NCBI RefSeq assembly: GCF_900109945.1
Contig: NZ_FOBX01000009.1
Span: 62,001-126,000, forward strand
Length of the DNA: 64,000 bases
Direction: 5' to 3'
DNA from: Bradyrhizobium sp. OK095
GTDB lineage: Bacteria; Pseudomonadota; Alphaproteobacteria; Rhizobiales; Xanthobacteraceae
Position 1 is the first letter of the stretch, and each line of letters opens with the position of its first letter. The notes under the pieces were generated by a model. That model had not been told where the DNA came from and did not search any database. It saw only the letters and a program-made list of their open reading frames with translations. Below are positions 23,289 through 31,781 of the stretch, piece after piece. The position numbers and the translations under genes were made by a program.

Positions 23289-24272
23289 GTGCCCTGGATT
23301 TCCCGGACTCTCTCCATGATCGTGATGTCAGTCGTGACGGCGCTGGTTCTGCTGGCGCTGGTCACGCAGGCCGGTGTCGTCGCCGTGCAACGCGCCTATC
23401 CCCCTCAGGGCCGGATGATCGAGGTCGAAGGCGCCGTGCTTCACGTCGTCGATGTCGGTCCGCGCGAGATCGGCCTGCCGATCGTGATGCTGCATGGCGC
23501 GAGCTCCAATCTCGAAGCGATGCGGCGCCCGCTCGGCGACCTCCTCGCCAAAAACCATCGCGTCGTTTTGATCGATCGTCCCGGCCATGGCTGGAGCACG
23601 CGCGCGCGACGGCAGGATTCGACGCCGGAGATCCAGGCGAGGATGATCGACGAGGCGCTTCATAAGCTCGGGATCGATCGCGCTCTCTTCGTCGTGCATT
23701 CCTGGAGCGGTGCGCTCGGGGCGCGGCTGGCGCTCGATCATCCCGGCCGCGTCGCCGGCCTCGTGATGCTGGCGCCGGTCACCCATCCCTGGCCCGGCGG
23801 CGTCGGCCGCTACAACGAGGTCATCGCGACGCCTGTCATCGGCCCGCTGCTCGCCTACACCATCACGCTGCCGCTCGGGTATTTCGTGGCAGAGTCCGGC
23901 GCGCGCAACGTGTTCCTGCCCCAGACCATGCCGGATGGTTTCATGCAGGACTCCGCAACGCCGCTATTGCTGCGCCCGCGCGAGTTCATCGCCAATGCCT
24001 ATGATCTGGTGACGCTGAAGGAAGCGGTGAAGGAGCAGGTCGCGCGCTACGGCGAGATCAAGGCGCCGGTCACGATCATCGCCGGCGAGCCCGACAAGAC
24101 CGTGTCGACCAACATCCACGCCCGCCCGTTCGCGGCGATGGTGCCGAATGCAAAGCTGATCGTGCTGCCCGATCTCGGCCACATGGTGCAGAACGCCGTG
24201 CCGGATCTGGTGAAGACGGAGATCGAGACGATGATCGGGAAGATCGTCCCGGCGCAGGCGGCCGCCGATTAG
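23289..24272 (+). CDS. Membrane-anchored alpha/beta hydrolase
   Basis: This 327-residue protein starts with GTG at 23289 (ATG at 23316 is an alternative). An N-terminal membrane helix (about 8-32, MSVVTALVLLALVTQAG region) precedes an alpha/beta-hydrolase fold: IVMLHGASSNLEAM (oxyanion HG), VVLIDRPGHGWS, a nucleophile elbow VHSWSGALGA, acid GEPDKTV and the final His in LPDLGHMVQ. The elbow has Ser where Gly is usual before the x-Ser. It is probably a periplasmically or cytoplasmically anchored esterase or lipase-like enzyme; substrate unknown. It stands alone and ends at a repeat element. Confidence 0.85.
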   Translation: MPWISRTLSMIVMSVVTALVLLALVTQAGVVAVQRAYPPQGRMIEVEGAVLHVVDVGPREIGLPIVMLHGASSNLEAMRRPLGDLLAKNHRVVLIDRPGHGWSTRARRQDSTPEIQARMIDEALHKLGIDRALFVVHSWSGALGARLALDHPGRVAGLVMLAPVTHPWPGGVGRYNEVIATPVIGPLLAYTITLPLGYFVAESGARNVFLPQTMPDGFMQDSATPLLLRPREFIANAYDLVTLKEAVKEQVARYGEIKAPVTIIAGEPDKTVSTNIHARPFAAMVPNAKLIVLPDLGHMVQNAVPDLVKTEIETMIGKIVPAQAAAD

Positions 24273-24336
24273 AGCGTTTTCGAGCGAAGTGGATACCGGT
24301 TCGCGTGAAGAAAACGCGTCAAAACAAAAAGCCAGA
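24273..24336. repeat. Dispersed intergenic palindromic repeat
   Basis: Directly after the hydrolase stop, GCGTTTTC (24274-24281) and GAAAACGC (24310-24317) are inverted around GAGCGAAGTGGATACCGG-like sequence. I recognise this as a repeat scattered in Bradyrhizobium-type intergenic regions; that is from memory and was not searched. Confidence 0.6.
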
Positions 24337-24367
24337 GCTTCGGTTCTGATTCAATCAGAACCGAAGC
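24337..24367. terminator. Bidirectional terminator hairpin
   Basis: A perfect 31-bp palindrome: GCTTCGGTTCTGATT (24337-24351), one loop base, then its complement to 24367. It lies between the convergent hydrolase and cytochrome c genes and adjoins the repeat element. No long T-run is present on the plus side; the strong stem still fits a shared terminator. Confidence 0.65.
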
Positions 24368-24390
24368 CCTAGCGGCCGCCCTTCACCTGC

Positions 24391-24786
24391 TTACTGCTTG
24401 ATCTTCCCGTCCTTGTCGAACTGCGAGACAAAGGTCCAGAGATTGTTGATCTCGGTCTCGTTCTTGATGCCGGCGAACGCCATCTTGGTGCCGGGGATCT
24501 TGGCCTTGGGGTCCTTGATGTATTCCTTGAACAGCGCCTCGTTCCAGGTGATGCCGGAATTCTTGTTCGCATCCGAATAATTGTAGTCCGGCGCGGTGCC
24601 CGACTTGCGGCCGTCGATGCCGTTGAGCTCGGGGCCGACCTTGTTCTTGGCGCCTTCGCCGATCGCGTGGCAGGCCAGGCATTTGTTGAACGACGATTTG
24701 CCGGCCGCGACATCCTGCGCCATCGCGGCGGATGCTGTGGCAGTGACAGTGAGGATCATCAGCGCGCCAAAAGTCAGTTTTTTCAT
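24391..24786 (-). CDS. Class I c-type cytochrome
   Basis: I chose ATG 24786 (131 residues), since longer frames upstream are Arg/Gln-rich. A signal peptide (MKKLTFGALMILTVTATASA) is cut near AMA-Q. The heme motif is C36-L-A-C39-H40 and the sixth ligand is probably M102 in GTKMAF. WNEALFKEYIKDPKAKIPG and the YNYSDANK region match mitochondrial-type cytochrome c2/c550 of alphaproteobacteria. It carries electrons in the periplasm, between the bc1 complex and oxidases or other acceptors. It is a single gene, convergent with the hydrolase. Confidence 0.92.
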   Translation of the reverse strand: MKKLTFGALMILTVTATASAAMAQDVAAGKSSFNKCLACHAIGEGAKNKVGPELNGIDGRKSGTAPDYNYSDANKNSGITWNEALFKEYIKDPKAKIPGTKMAFAGIKNETEINNLWTFVSQFDKDGKIKQ

Positions 24787-25054
24787 AGGTTGCTCTTCGT
24801 CTCTTCCCTGGTGGGTCCAGGCCTGGTCAGTCTCTCGCCTGGTCGGCAAACGCCGGACCTGCCGGTTTTGGCAGGCCCGCTTGGCTTGGACAAGCCACGA
24901 AACCATGACAGGTTTCATGATTTCCTACTTGTCCCAGAGCGAACTCGCCAGAGATCGTCGATCCGACTTTCGGATGCCCTACCCAAACCACCGCGGACGT
25001 GATTGATTTGCCGCGATAAATTTGATCGTGGGCTGCGAGTCGGAAGGATATGTC

Positions 25055-26548
25055 ATGGCCATCATGATGCCTGCGAGCGACCAGGCGGTGCTCGCGCGCC
25101 GCGCTGAGATCATTGCTGCGTTGCGCGCAATCGTGCCCGGCGAGGGCGTGATCGACAGCGCCGCCGAGATGCGGGCCTATGAATCCGACGGGCTGACGGC
25201 CTACCGGCAGCCGCCGATGGTCGTGGTGCTGCCGGATACGACCGAGCAGGTCTCGCTCGTCCTGAAATATTGTGCCGGGCAGGGCATCAAGGTGGTGCCG
25301 CGCGGCTCCGGCACCTCGCTGTCGGGCGGCGCGCTGCCGCTGGAGGACGGCGTGCTGCTGGGTCTCGGCAAGTTCAAGCGCATCCGCGAGATCGATTTCG
25401 ACAACCGCGCCGTCGTCACGGAGCCCGGCGTCACCAATCTCGCCATCAGCCAGGCGGTCGCGCATGCCGGCTTCTACTACGCACCCGATCCGTCGTCACA
25501 GATCGCCTGCTCGATCGGCGGCAATGTCGCGGAAAATTCCGGCGGCGTGCACTGCCTGAAATACGGCATGACCACCAACAACGTGCTCGGTTGCGAGATC
25601 GTGCTGATGAGCGGCGAGATCCTGCGCATCGGCGGCAAGTCGGCGGAGAACAGCGGCTACGATTTGATGGGCGTCATCACCGGCTCGGAAGGCCTGCTCG
25701 GCGTCATCACCGAGATCACGGTGCGCATCCTGCAAAAGCCCGAGACGGCGCGCGCGCTGATGGTCGGCTTCGCAGCTGTCGAGGCGGCCGGTGAGTGCGT
25801 GGCGCGCATCATCGGCGCCGGCATCATCCCCGGCGGCATGGAGATGATGGACAAGCCCGCGATCCATGCTGCGGAGGCCTTCGTTCATGCCGGCTATCCG
25901 CTCGACGTCGAGGCGCTGCTCATCATCGAGCTCGACGGGCCCAAGATCGAGGTCGATGAGCTGATCACGCGCGTCGAGACAATCGCGAACGGCTGTGGCT
26001 CGACCACCTGCCAGATATCGACCTCGGAGGCCGAGCGCAATTTGTTCTGGGCGGGCCGCAAGGCCGCGTTCCCGGCCGTCGGCCGTATCTCGCCCGACTA
26101 TCTCTGCATGGACGGCACCATTCCGCGCGGCGCGCTACCGAAGGCGCTGGCGCGCATCCGCGAGCTCTCGGAAAAATACCAGCTCGGCTGCGCCAATGTG
26201 TTCCATGCCGGCGACGGCAATCTGCACCCGCTGATCCTTTACGATGCCAACAAGCCCGGTGAGATCGAGCGCGCCGAGGCGTTCGGCGCCGACATTTTGC
26301 GCGCCTGCGTCGAGTTCGGGGGCGTGCTCACCGGCGAGCATGGCGTCGGCATCGAGAAGCGCGATCTGATGCCGGAGATGTTTTCCGAGATCGACCTCAA
26401 CCAGCAGCAGCGGCTGAAATGCGCCTTCGACGCGCAGGGGCTGCTCAACCCCGGAAAAGTGTTTCCGACCCTGCACCGCTGCGCCGAGCTTGGCCGGATG
26501 CACGTCCATGCCGGCAAGCTGGCGTTTCCGGATTTGCCGCGGTTCTGA
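25055..26548 (+). CDS. glcD: Glycolate oxidase FAD-binding subunit GlcD
   Basis: The ATG at 25055 follows GGAAGGA, giving 497 residues. The PCMH-type FAD domain is clear: VVPRGSGTSLSGGALP near 95-110 and SSQIACSIGGNVAENSGG, then GVITGSEGLLGVITEITVRI. The C-terminal half carries NVFHAGDGNLHPLILYD and GVLTGEHGVGIEKRDLM, the GlcD/D-lactate dehydrogenase signature. With GlcE and GlcF it forms the membrane-associated glycolate dehydrogenase that oxidises glycolate to glyoxylate. In E. coli glcDEF are contiguous; here glcE and glcF lie 1.8 kb downstream, past an acyltransferase and an antisense gene. Confidence 0.93.
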   Translation: MAIMMPASDQAVLARRAEIIAALRAIVPGEGVIDSAAEMRAYESDGLTAYRQPPMVVVLPDTTEQVSLVLKYCAGQGIKVVPRGSGTSLSGGALPLEDGVLLGLGKFKRIREIDFDNRAVVTEPGVTNLAISQAVAHAGFYYAPDPSSQIACSIGGNVAENSGGVHCLKYGMTTNNVLGCEIVLMSGEILRIGGKSAENSGYDLMGVITGSEGLLGVITEITVRILQKPETARALMVGFAAVEAAGECVARIIGAGIIPGGMEMMDKPAIHAAEAFVHAGYPLDVEALLIIELDGPKIEVDELITRVETIANGCGSTTCQISTSEAERNLFWAGRKAAFPAVGRISPDYLCMDGTIPRGALPKALARIRELSEKYQLGCANVFHAGDGNLHPLILYDANKPGEIERAEAFGADILRACVEFGGVLTGEHGVGIEKRDLMPEMFSEIDLNQQQRLKCAFDAQGLLNPGKVFPTLHRCAELGRMHVHAGKLAFPDLPRF

Positions 26549-26564
26549 GGGCCGGACATCCGGC

Positions 26565-27731
26565 ATGGTGGCGGACGTTCTCACAGGTGCCGCGGAAGCA
26601 GCGCCGGCCAGGCCGGAGGCGGAGTCGCGGCTGCTGTTCATCGACAACATCCGCTGGTCGATGATCATTCTCGTGCTGAGCATGCACGCGGCCGACACCT
26701 ACAGTCCGTTCGGCAATTGGTACTATGTCGATCGGCCGCAGACCGGCTTCATCACGGCCTTGTTCTTCGGCGTCTACCAGAGCTTCCTCCAGGCCTTCTT
26801 CATGGCGGCGCTGTTCTTCATCGCCGGCTATTTCGCCGCGGGTGCCTTCGATCGGAAAGGACTTTCGAGATTTGCGCGCGATCGGCTGCTCAGGCTCGGT
26901 TTGCCGACCTTGCTCTACATGTTGGTGATCGGCCCGCTGACGCAGTATTTTCTGTCCTGGACCTGGGGCAAAGGCGGCTTCGGCCATCAATGGCTGACCC
27001 ATCTGAAGGATGGCGAGTGGCTATCCGAGACCGGGCCGATGTGGTTCTGCGCGGTGCTGCTGCTGTTCTCGCTGCTCTATGGTCTCATCCGCCGGACCGG
27101 ATGGCGGGAGCCGCAGGTCGCTCTGCGCGGCGCTGGGATTGTTCTGTTCATTGCCGTCATGGCCGCAACCACCTTCGCCGTTCGCATCGCGATCCACGCC
27201 GATGCCTCGGTACTCAACGTCCATCCCGGCGACGTCCCGCAATATGTCCTGATGTTCACAGCAGGCGCGCTCGGCTATCGCGGCCATTGGCTGACGGCGC
27301 TTGCCGAGCGGTCCTGCATCCGCTGGGGAGGGCTTGCGCTCGTGCTCTCAGTGCCGCTGTTTGCCGCGCTGGTGCTTTTCGGGGGCGGCTTGAGCGGCGA
27401 CACGGCGCTCTATGGCGGCGGCTTCAATCTTGTCAGCGCGGGCAAATGCCTGTGGGAGGCGCTGGTCTGTGTGGGCATGGGTCTGGTGATGCTGGCCGTC
27501 TATCGTCGCTATTTCGACGCGCAGGGACCGGTCGCCAAATTTCTGTCCGACAATGCGTTTGGCGTCTACCTAATCCATCCGCCGATCCTGATCGGCTTTG
27601 CGCTGCTGTTGCACACGCTGGCGCTGGGTGCGATCGCAAAGGTGCTGCTGTTGACGATGCTGGCGGCCGCAGGCAGCTTCGCGGTGTCGGGTTGGATTTT
27701 GCGGAAATCGCCGCTGCGCGCCGTCATCTAG
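26565..27731 (+). CDS. Acyltransferase-3 family membrane protein
   Basis: From ATG 26565 the protein has 388 residues. It opens LLFIDNIRWSMIILVLSMHAADTY, where an Arg/Trp pair and the His of MHAA match the acyltransferase-3 (OafA/OpgC) active-site region at the end of the first helix. About ten hydrophobic segments follow, ending with FAVSGWILRKSPLRAVI. Such integral proteins transfer acetyl or succinyl groups from the cytoplasmic CoA pool to glycans or small molecules. It starts 16 bp after glcD on the same strand, so it probably shares its transcript, but I see no biochemical link to glycolate. Substrate unknown. Confidence 0.82.
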   Translation: MVADVLTGAAEAAPARPEAESRLLFIDNIRWSMIILVLSMHAADTYSPFGNWYYVDRPQTGFITALFFGVYQSFLQAFFMAALFFIAGYFAAGAFDRKGLSRFARDRLLRLGLPTLLYMLVIGPLTQYFLSWTWGKGGFGHQWLTHLKDGEWLSETGPMWFCAVLLLFSLLYGLIRRTGWREPQVALRGAGIVLFIAVMAATTFAVRIAIHADASVLNVHPGDVPQYVLMFTAGALGYRGHWLTALAERSCIRWGGLALVLSVPLFAALVLFGGGLSGDTALYGGGFNLVSAGKCLWEALVCVGMGLVMLAVYRRYFDAQGPVAKFLSDNAFGVYLIHPPILIGFALLLHTLALGAIAKVLLLTMLAAAGSFAVSGWILRKSPLRAVI

Positions 27732-27784
27732 CATCGGGCGCCACGGCCAGAACCGCGGCGCCCGGAGCCTCGCACGGGCGATCC

Positions 27785-28120
27785 TTATATCAGCGCATAT
27801 TGCGCCCGCTCCCGCTTCGCCAGCAGCGGCAGGGCCTCGCCGGCGATACAGGTCTTGAAATGCGCGCTGTCCTGATGCGCCTTGAAAGCCGCTTCGTCGC
27901 GGAACAGCTCGTAGAACAGGAACTGGGCCGGATTGTCCCTGGCGCGTGAGATCAGGAACAGCTTGACGCCGTCCTCGCGCTGCGCCTCCGGCAGGAAGCG
28001 GTCGAGGATCCCTGCGACCTTGTCGGCCTCGCCCGGCTTGGCCTCCCATTGCGCGACGACAAGCAGGCCGCCGCCGTCGACGGCGTCGCTGAGAGATTTC
28101 TGCGTGGCATAGTGGTTCAT
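27785..28120 (-). CDS. Antibiotic biosynthesis monooxygenase-type (quinol monooxygenase-like) protein
   Basis: ATG 28120 gives 111 residues. The ferredoxin-like ABM fold is visible: GLLVVAQWEAKPGEADKVAGIL with the usual leading strand and helix, then FLFYELFRDEAAFKAHQDSAHF, in which the YE..RDE..F..H pattern is the family signature. Members include YgiN quinol monooxygenase and YdhR-like proteins; they act on quinols without cofactor or are uncharacterised. It runs opposite to glcD and glcE and separates them. It likely has no functional tie to glycolate oxidation. Confidence 0.88.
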   Translation of the reverse strand: MNHYATQKSLSDAVDGGGLLVVAQWEAKPGEADKVAGILDRFLPEAQREDGVKLFLISRARDNPAQFLFYELFRDEAAFKAHQDSAHFKTCIAGEALPLLAKRERAQYALI

Positions 28121-28223
28121 GATTGTCCGTCTCCATCGGTTGGCCTCGATCGCGATCGGCACAGACTTGTAGCGATGGCCCGGCGGCTTTGGTTCGCCGG
28201 CGATCGAAGTGTCGATGTCGTGA

Positions 28224-28247
28224 ACGCTTCGATCATAGTCGAAGCGT
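28224..28247. promoter_or_regulatory. Inverted repeat in the promoter region before glcE
   Basis: ACGCTTCGA (28224-28232) is inverted as TCGAAGCGT (28239-28247) around TCATAG. It lies in the 224 bp between the ABM-type gene and glcE, about 100 bp before the glcE start, where an operator would be expected. Could equally be a hairpin terminator for a read-through transcript. Confidence 0.4.
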
Positions 28248-28344
28248 CATTGCGGCCCGTGGCTGATCCCGAACGCGCCGGCAGTGGTCGCCGGCATCAC
28301 GCCGCATTTGATTTTGGCGGCGAATTTCGCTACCGGCTTTTCCC

Positions 28345-29583
28345 GTGGATACGCTCAGGGTCAGAGACGCCAAAGACGTCGAAGAGGTGGTGCGCGCGGC
28401 GATTGCCAATGAGCAGCCGCTCGAGATCATCGGTCATGGCAGCAAGCGCAGCATTGGCCACGCCATGGCGACCAACGCCGTGCTCGACGTCTCCGCGCTC
28501 AATGCCGTCATCTCCTACGAGCCGAACGAGCTGATTGTCACGCTTCAGGCCGGCGCGCCGCTGGCCGATGTGCTGTCGCTGATCGATGCCAAGAACCAGC
28601 AATTCGCCTTCGAGCCGATGAACACCGCGCCGCTGCTCGGCACGCCGGCATCAGGCACTATCGGCGGCATGATCGCGGCTGGCCTTGCCGGTCCGCGGCG
28701 GATCAAGGCGGGCGGGGCCCGCGACCACCTGCTCGGGGCGCACGCCGTCTCGGGCTTTGGCGACAGTTTCAAGACCGGCGGCAAGGTGGTGAAGAACGTC
28801 ACCGGCTACGACCTCTGCAAGCTGCTGGCGGGGTCCTGGGGCACGCTGTCGGTCATGACCGAGGTCACGCTGAAGGTGATGCCGAAGCCTGAAGCCGAGC
28901 TGACGCTGCTGCTGCGCGGGCTCGACGATGCCGTCGCTAACAAGGCCATGACCGCCGCGCTTGGCTCGCCCTTCGACGTTTCTGCTGCTGCGCATCTGCC
29001 TAAATCGGCGTTCCGCGCCAAGACCGACGGGCTTGGCGATATCGCCGGCCAGGGCGAGGCGCTGACCGTTCTGCGGCTCGAGGGCATCACGGCCTCGGCC
29101 GCGCACCGTGCCGGCTCGCTGCGCGAATTGCTTGCGCCGTTCGGAACAGCGACGCTGATCGAGGACGCGGCCTCTGCCGCGCTGTGGGCGACGATACGTG
29201 ACGTGCTGCCCTTCGCCGCCAGCGGCGCGCTCGGCGCCTGGCCGGTCTGGCGGATCGTCTGCCCGCCGGCGTCAGGCGCAGCGCTCGGTACGCAATTGGC
29301 GCGGGAGACCGGTGGCGACGTGATCTACGACTGGGGCGGCGGCCTGATCTGGGCGGCGCTGCCGCCGAAGGGCGATGCGCATGCCCCCGCCGTGCGTGCC
29401 GGCGCGAATGCGGTTGGCGGCCACGCCACGCTGATCCGGGCGGCCGAGGACGTCAGGCGGGCGGTGGACGTGTTCCATCCGCAGGCGCCGGGCGTTGCCG
29501 CGCTGAGCGAGCGGGTGCGCGCCAGCTTCGATCCGAAGTCGATTTTGAACCGGGGACGGCTGACGCGGGACACTGCGGCATGA
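28345..29583 (+). CDS. glcE: Glycolate oxidase FAD-binding subunit GlcE
   Basis: This 412-residue protein starts with GTG at 28345. The N-terminal PCMH domain has IGHGSKRSIGHAMAT near 34-48 and TIGGMIAAGLAGPRRIKAG for FAD; KVVKNVTGYDLCKLLAGSWGTL is the GlcE hallmark. It lacks the C-terminal linker of GlcD, as GlcE does. The stop overlaps the glcF start by 4 bases (29580-29583), so the two are translationally coupled. Together with GlcD it carries the flavin chemistry of glycolate dehydrogenase, feeding electrons through GlcF to the quinone pool. Confidence 0.92.
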   Translation: MDTLRVRDAKDVEEVVRAAIANEQPLEIIGHGSKRSIGHAMATNAVLDVSALNAVISYEPNELIVTLQAGAPLADVLSLIDAKNQQFAFEPMNTAPLLGTPASGTIGGMIAAGLAGPRRIKAGGARDHLLGAHAVSGFGDSFKTGGKVVKNVTGYDLCKLLAGSWGTLSVMTEVTLKVMPKPEAELTLLLRGLDDAVANKAMTAALGSPFDVSAAAHLPKSAFRAKTDGLGDIAGQGEALTVLRLEGITASAAHRAGSLRELLAPFGTATLIEDAASAALWATIRDVLPFAASGALGAWPVWRIVCPPASGAALGTQLARETGGDVIYDWGGGLIWAALPPKGDAHAPAVRAGANAVGGHATLIRAAEDVRRAVDVFHPQAPGVAALSERVRASFDPKSILNRGRLTRDTAA

Positions 29584-30902
29584 AGACCGAATTCTCACTG
29601 GCGCAGCTCGCCGACCCCGATATCGCGCAAGCCGACAAGATCCTGCGCGCCTGCGTCCATTGCGGCTTCTGCACCGCAACCTGTCCGACCTATGTGCTGC
29701 TCGGCGACGAGCTCGATAGCCCGCGAGGCCGCATCTACCTGATCAAGGAGATGCTGGAGAAGGACCAGACCCCGACGGCGGAGGTGGTCAAGCATGTCGA
29801 CCGCTGCCTGTCGTGCCTGTCCTGCATGACCACCTGCCCCTCCGGGGTGAACTACATGCATCTCGTCGACCAGGCCCGGGTCAGGATCGAGCAGCGCTAT
29901 CAGCGGCCCCTCACCGAGCGGCTGCTGCGCCAGGTGCTGGCCTTCGTCCTGCCCGACCCGCAGCGGTTTCGCATCAGCATGCGGCTGGCGCGGCTTGCCC
30001 GGCCGTTGGCTGTGTTCCTGCCGACGCCGCGGCCGTCAGCCACGCCCGGCCTGATCCAGCGCCTCAAGGCGATGTTGGCGTTGGCGCCGAACCGGCTGCC
30101 GGCACCCGGCGCTCTTCCGGGCAGCGTGTTCGCGGCGCTCGGCAAGAAGCGCGGCCGGGTCGCGCTGCTCCAGGGGTGTGCGCAGCAAGTGCTGGCGCCG
30201 CGCATCAACCAGGCGGCCATCAGTCTCCTCACCCGCCACGGCATCGAGGTCGTCCTGGTCAGGGATGAGCAATGCTGCGGCGCGCTGACCCATCACCTCG
30301 GCAACGACCAGGATGCGCTGGCGCGGGCCCGCGCCAACATCGCAGCGTGGCAGAAGGAGGCCGCAGGCGAGGGGCTCGACGCCATCCTGGTGACGGCGTC
30401 CGGCTGCGGCACGGTCATCAAGGACTACGGCTATCTGCTGCGCGAAGACACTGCGTTCGCCGACGATGCTGCGAAGGTGTCCGCGCTCGCCAAGGACATC
30501 ACCGAATACGTCGCCGGTCTCGGATTGGAGCAGGTCGCGCGGCAAGACAACATCGTCGTCGCCTATCACTCCGCATGTTCGTTGCAGCACGGACAGAAAA
30601 TCACGAGCCTTCCGAAAGAATTGCTTTCCAAGAATGGATTCGTGGTGAAAGATGTCCCGGAGAGCCATTTGTGTTGCGGTTCGGCGGGGACCTACAACAT
30701 TCTCCAGCCCGAGCTTGCGGGCAGGTTGCGTGATCGCAAGGTCGCCAACATCGCGAGCGTCAAGCCGGACATGATTGCCGCGGGCAATATCGGCTGCATG
30801 GTGCAGATTGCCAGTGGCACGTCAGTTCCGGTCGTACACACGATTGAGCTTCTCGATTGGGCTACGGGCGGGTCGCGGCCGGCATTGACTGCCTCGAGCT
30901 GA
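29580..30902 (+). CDS. glcF: Glycolate oxidase iron-sulfur subunit GlcF
   Basis: The 440-residue protein has two ferredoxin-type clusters near the N-terminus: CVHCGFCTATCP (about 22-33) and CLSCLSCMTTCPSG (about 73-86). The C-terminal half holds two CCG domains, with QCCGAL and HLCCGSAGTYNI. This matches GlcF of the glycolate dehydrogenase. Start overlaps the glcE stop (ATGA). It links the flavin subunits to the membrane quinone pool. The downstream gene is a basic histone-like protein 69 bp away. Confidence 0.95.
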   Translation: MKTEFSLAQLADPDIAQADKILRACVHCGFCTATCPTYVLLGDELDSPRGRIYLIKEMLEKDQTPTAEVVKHVDRCLSCLSCMTTCPSGVNYMHLVDQARVRIEQRYQRPLTERLLRQVLAFVLPDPQRFRISMRLARLARPLAVFLPTPRPSATPGLIQRLKAMLALAPNRLPAPGALPGSVFAALGKKRGRVALLQGCAQQVLAPRINQAAISLLTRHGIEVVLVRDEQCCGALTHHLGNDQDALARARANIAAWQKEAAGEGLDAILVTASGCGTVIKDYGYLLREDTAFADDAAKVSALAKDITEYVAGLGLEQVARQDNIVVAYHSACSLQHGQKITSLPKELLSKNGFVVKDVPESHLCCGSAGTYNILQPELAGRLRDRKVANIASVKPDMIAAGNIGCMVQIASGTSVPVVHTIELLDWATGGSRPALTASS

Positions 30903-30971
30903 GTCTTCGTCCGGAAGTGACGGCTGAAGACGCCCGATCGACCATTGTTTGGCGGCAACAGGAGGACCACG

Positions 30972-31352
30972 ATGGCGAAAGCGAAGAAGAAGAAAAGCAA
31001 GAAGGCCAAAAAGGCCAAGAAGGTTGTAGCGGCAAAGAAGACCGCCAAGAAGGCAGCCAAAAAATCCGCGAAGAAGTCCGCGAAGAAGTCTGCCAAAAAA
31101 TCGAAGAAGGCCGCCCCGAAGGCTGCCAAGAAGTCGGCCAAAAAGGCTGCGGCCAAGAAGACCGTTAAGCAGGCTGCACCGAAGAAGGCCGCCAAGAAGG
31201 CTGTGAAGAAAGCGGCACCGAAGAAGGCGAAGGCAGCTCCCGCGCCGAAGCCGTCAGCGCCTGTGGCAGCTCCGGCTCCCGAGCCTGTCGCCGAGACCAG
31301 CTGGGCGATGCCTTCGTCTTCTGCGGAAACGCCGGCGGACGGGCAAGGCTAG
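30972..31352 (+). CDS. Lysine/alanine-rich histone H1-like protein
   Basis: From ATG 30972 (GGAGG eight bases upstream) the 126-residue product is composed of repeated Lys-Lys-Ala and Lys-Lys-Ser units: KKAKKVVAAKKTAKKAAKKS and further KSAKKSAKK blocks, then KAAPKKAKAAPAPKPSAPVA. The last 30 residues are Pro/Ala/Ser-rich and acidic only at the very end. This composition is that of bacterial histone H1-like proteins (AlgP, HctB), which bind DNA nonspecifically and may compact chromatin. It is placed right after glcF but has its own terminator at 31426. Whether it is a nucleoid protein here is an inference. Confidence 0.75.
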   Translation: MAKAKKKKSKKAKKAKKVVAAKKTAKKAAKKSAKKSAKKSAKKSKKAAPKAAKKSAKKAAAKKTVKQAAPKKAAKKAVKKAAPKKAKAAPAPKPSAPVAAPAPEPVAETSWAMPSSSAETPADGQG

Positions 31353-31781
31353 GCCCCAAAGCCAGGTCCAAGCTCAGGCCAGAGGTCGGCTCCAATCCGA
31401 CGCTGACGATCGACAGACAGCACGAGGCCGCAGCGGAGACGCTGCGGCCTTTTTTGCATCGCCGCAGGGCTTCTTTCAGCCGCCAATTTTTGCGCCAGTC
31501 TGATTCGTGGCGCGCGCGCCACGGAACGCCGGGCTACGTAGTAACCCGGGCCTCGTTGTGCACTTTGGCGTGAAAATAATGTGATCGAGAAGCCACACAG
31601 GCTGACAACCTTTCGTAGAATCGTCAGAACGCCTAAAAAGTCGGCAAATGCCCGCGTTTTTTGCTTCACGGTTCACATCCCTCAATCCAAATTGCGGCGG
31701 TAACGAAATTGCAATCAGGTCGAGCAACCCGGGGGGCTTCCGGGACTACGACTGGGGTTAGAACTGGTGATGGGGATCGAA
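31353..31781. other. Intergenic region: terminator, palindrome, porin promoter region
   Basis: This 429 bp stretch contains the terminator of the histone-like gene (31426-31455), then a GC-rich perfect palindrome CGTGGCGCG/CGCGCCACG at 31506-31523 and, 14 bp later, a CCGGG-N11-CCCGG inverted repeat. It presumably holds the promoter of the porin starting at 31782, but no boxes can be assigned firmly. Confidence 0.5.
31426..31455 (+). terminator. Rho-independent terminator of the histone-like gene
   Basis: GGCCGCAGC (31426-31434), loop GGAGAC, GCTGCGGCC (31441-31449), then six T residues to 31455. This is a textbook intrinsic terminator 74 bp after the histone-like stop. Confidence 0.9.

Noticed and set aside
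26565..27731. The acyltransferase as part of glycolate metabolism
   Set aside because: Its family acts on glycans or small acceptors, and only its position in the same direction as glcD suggests a link.
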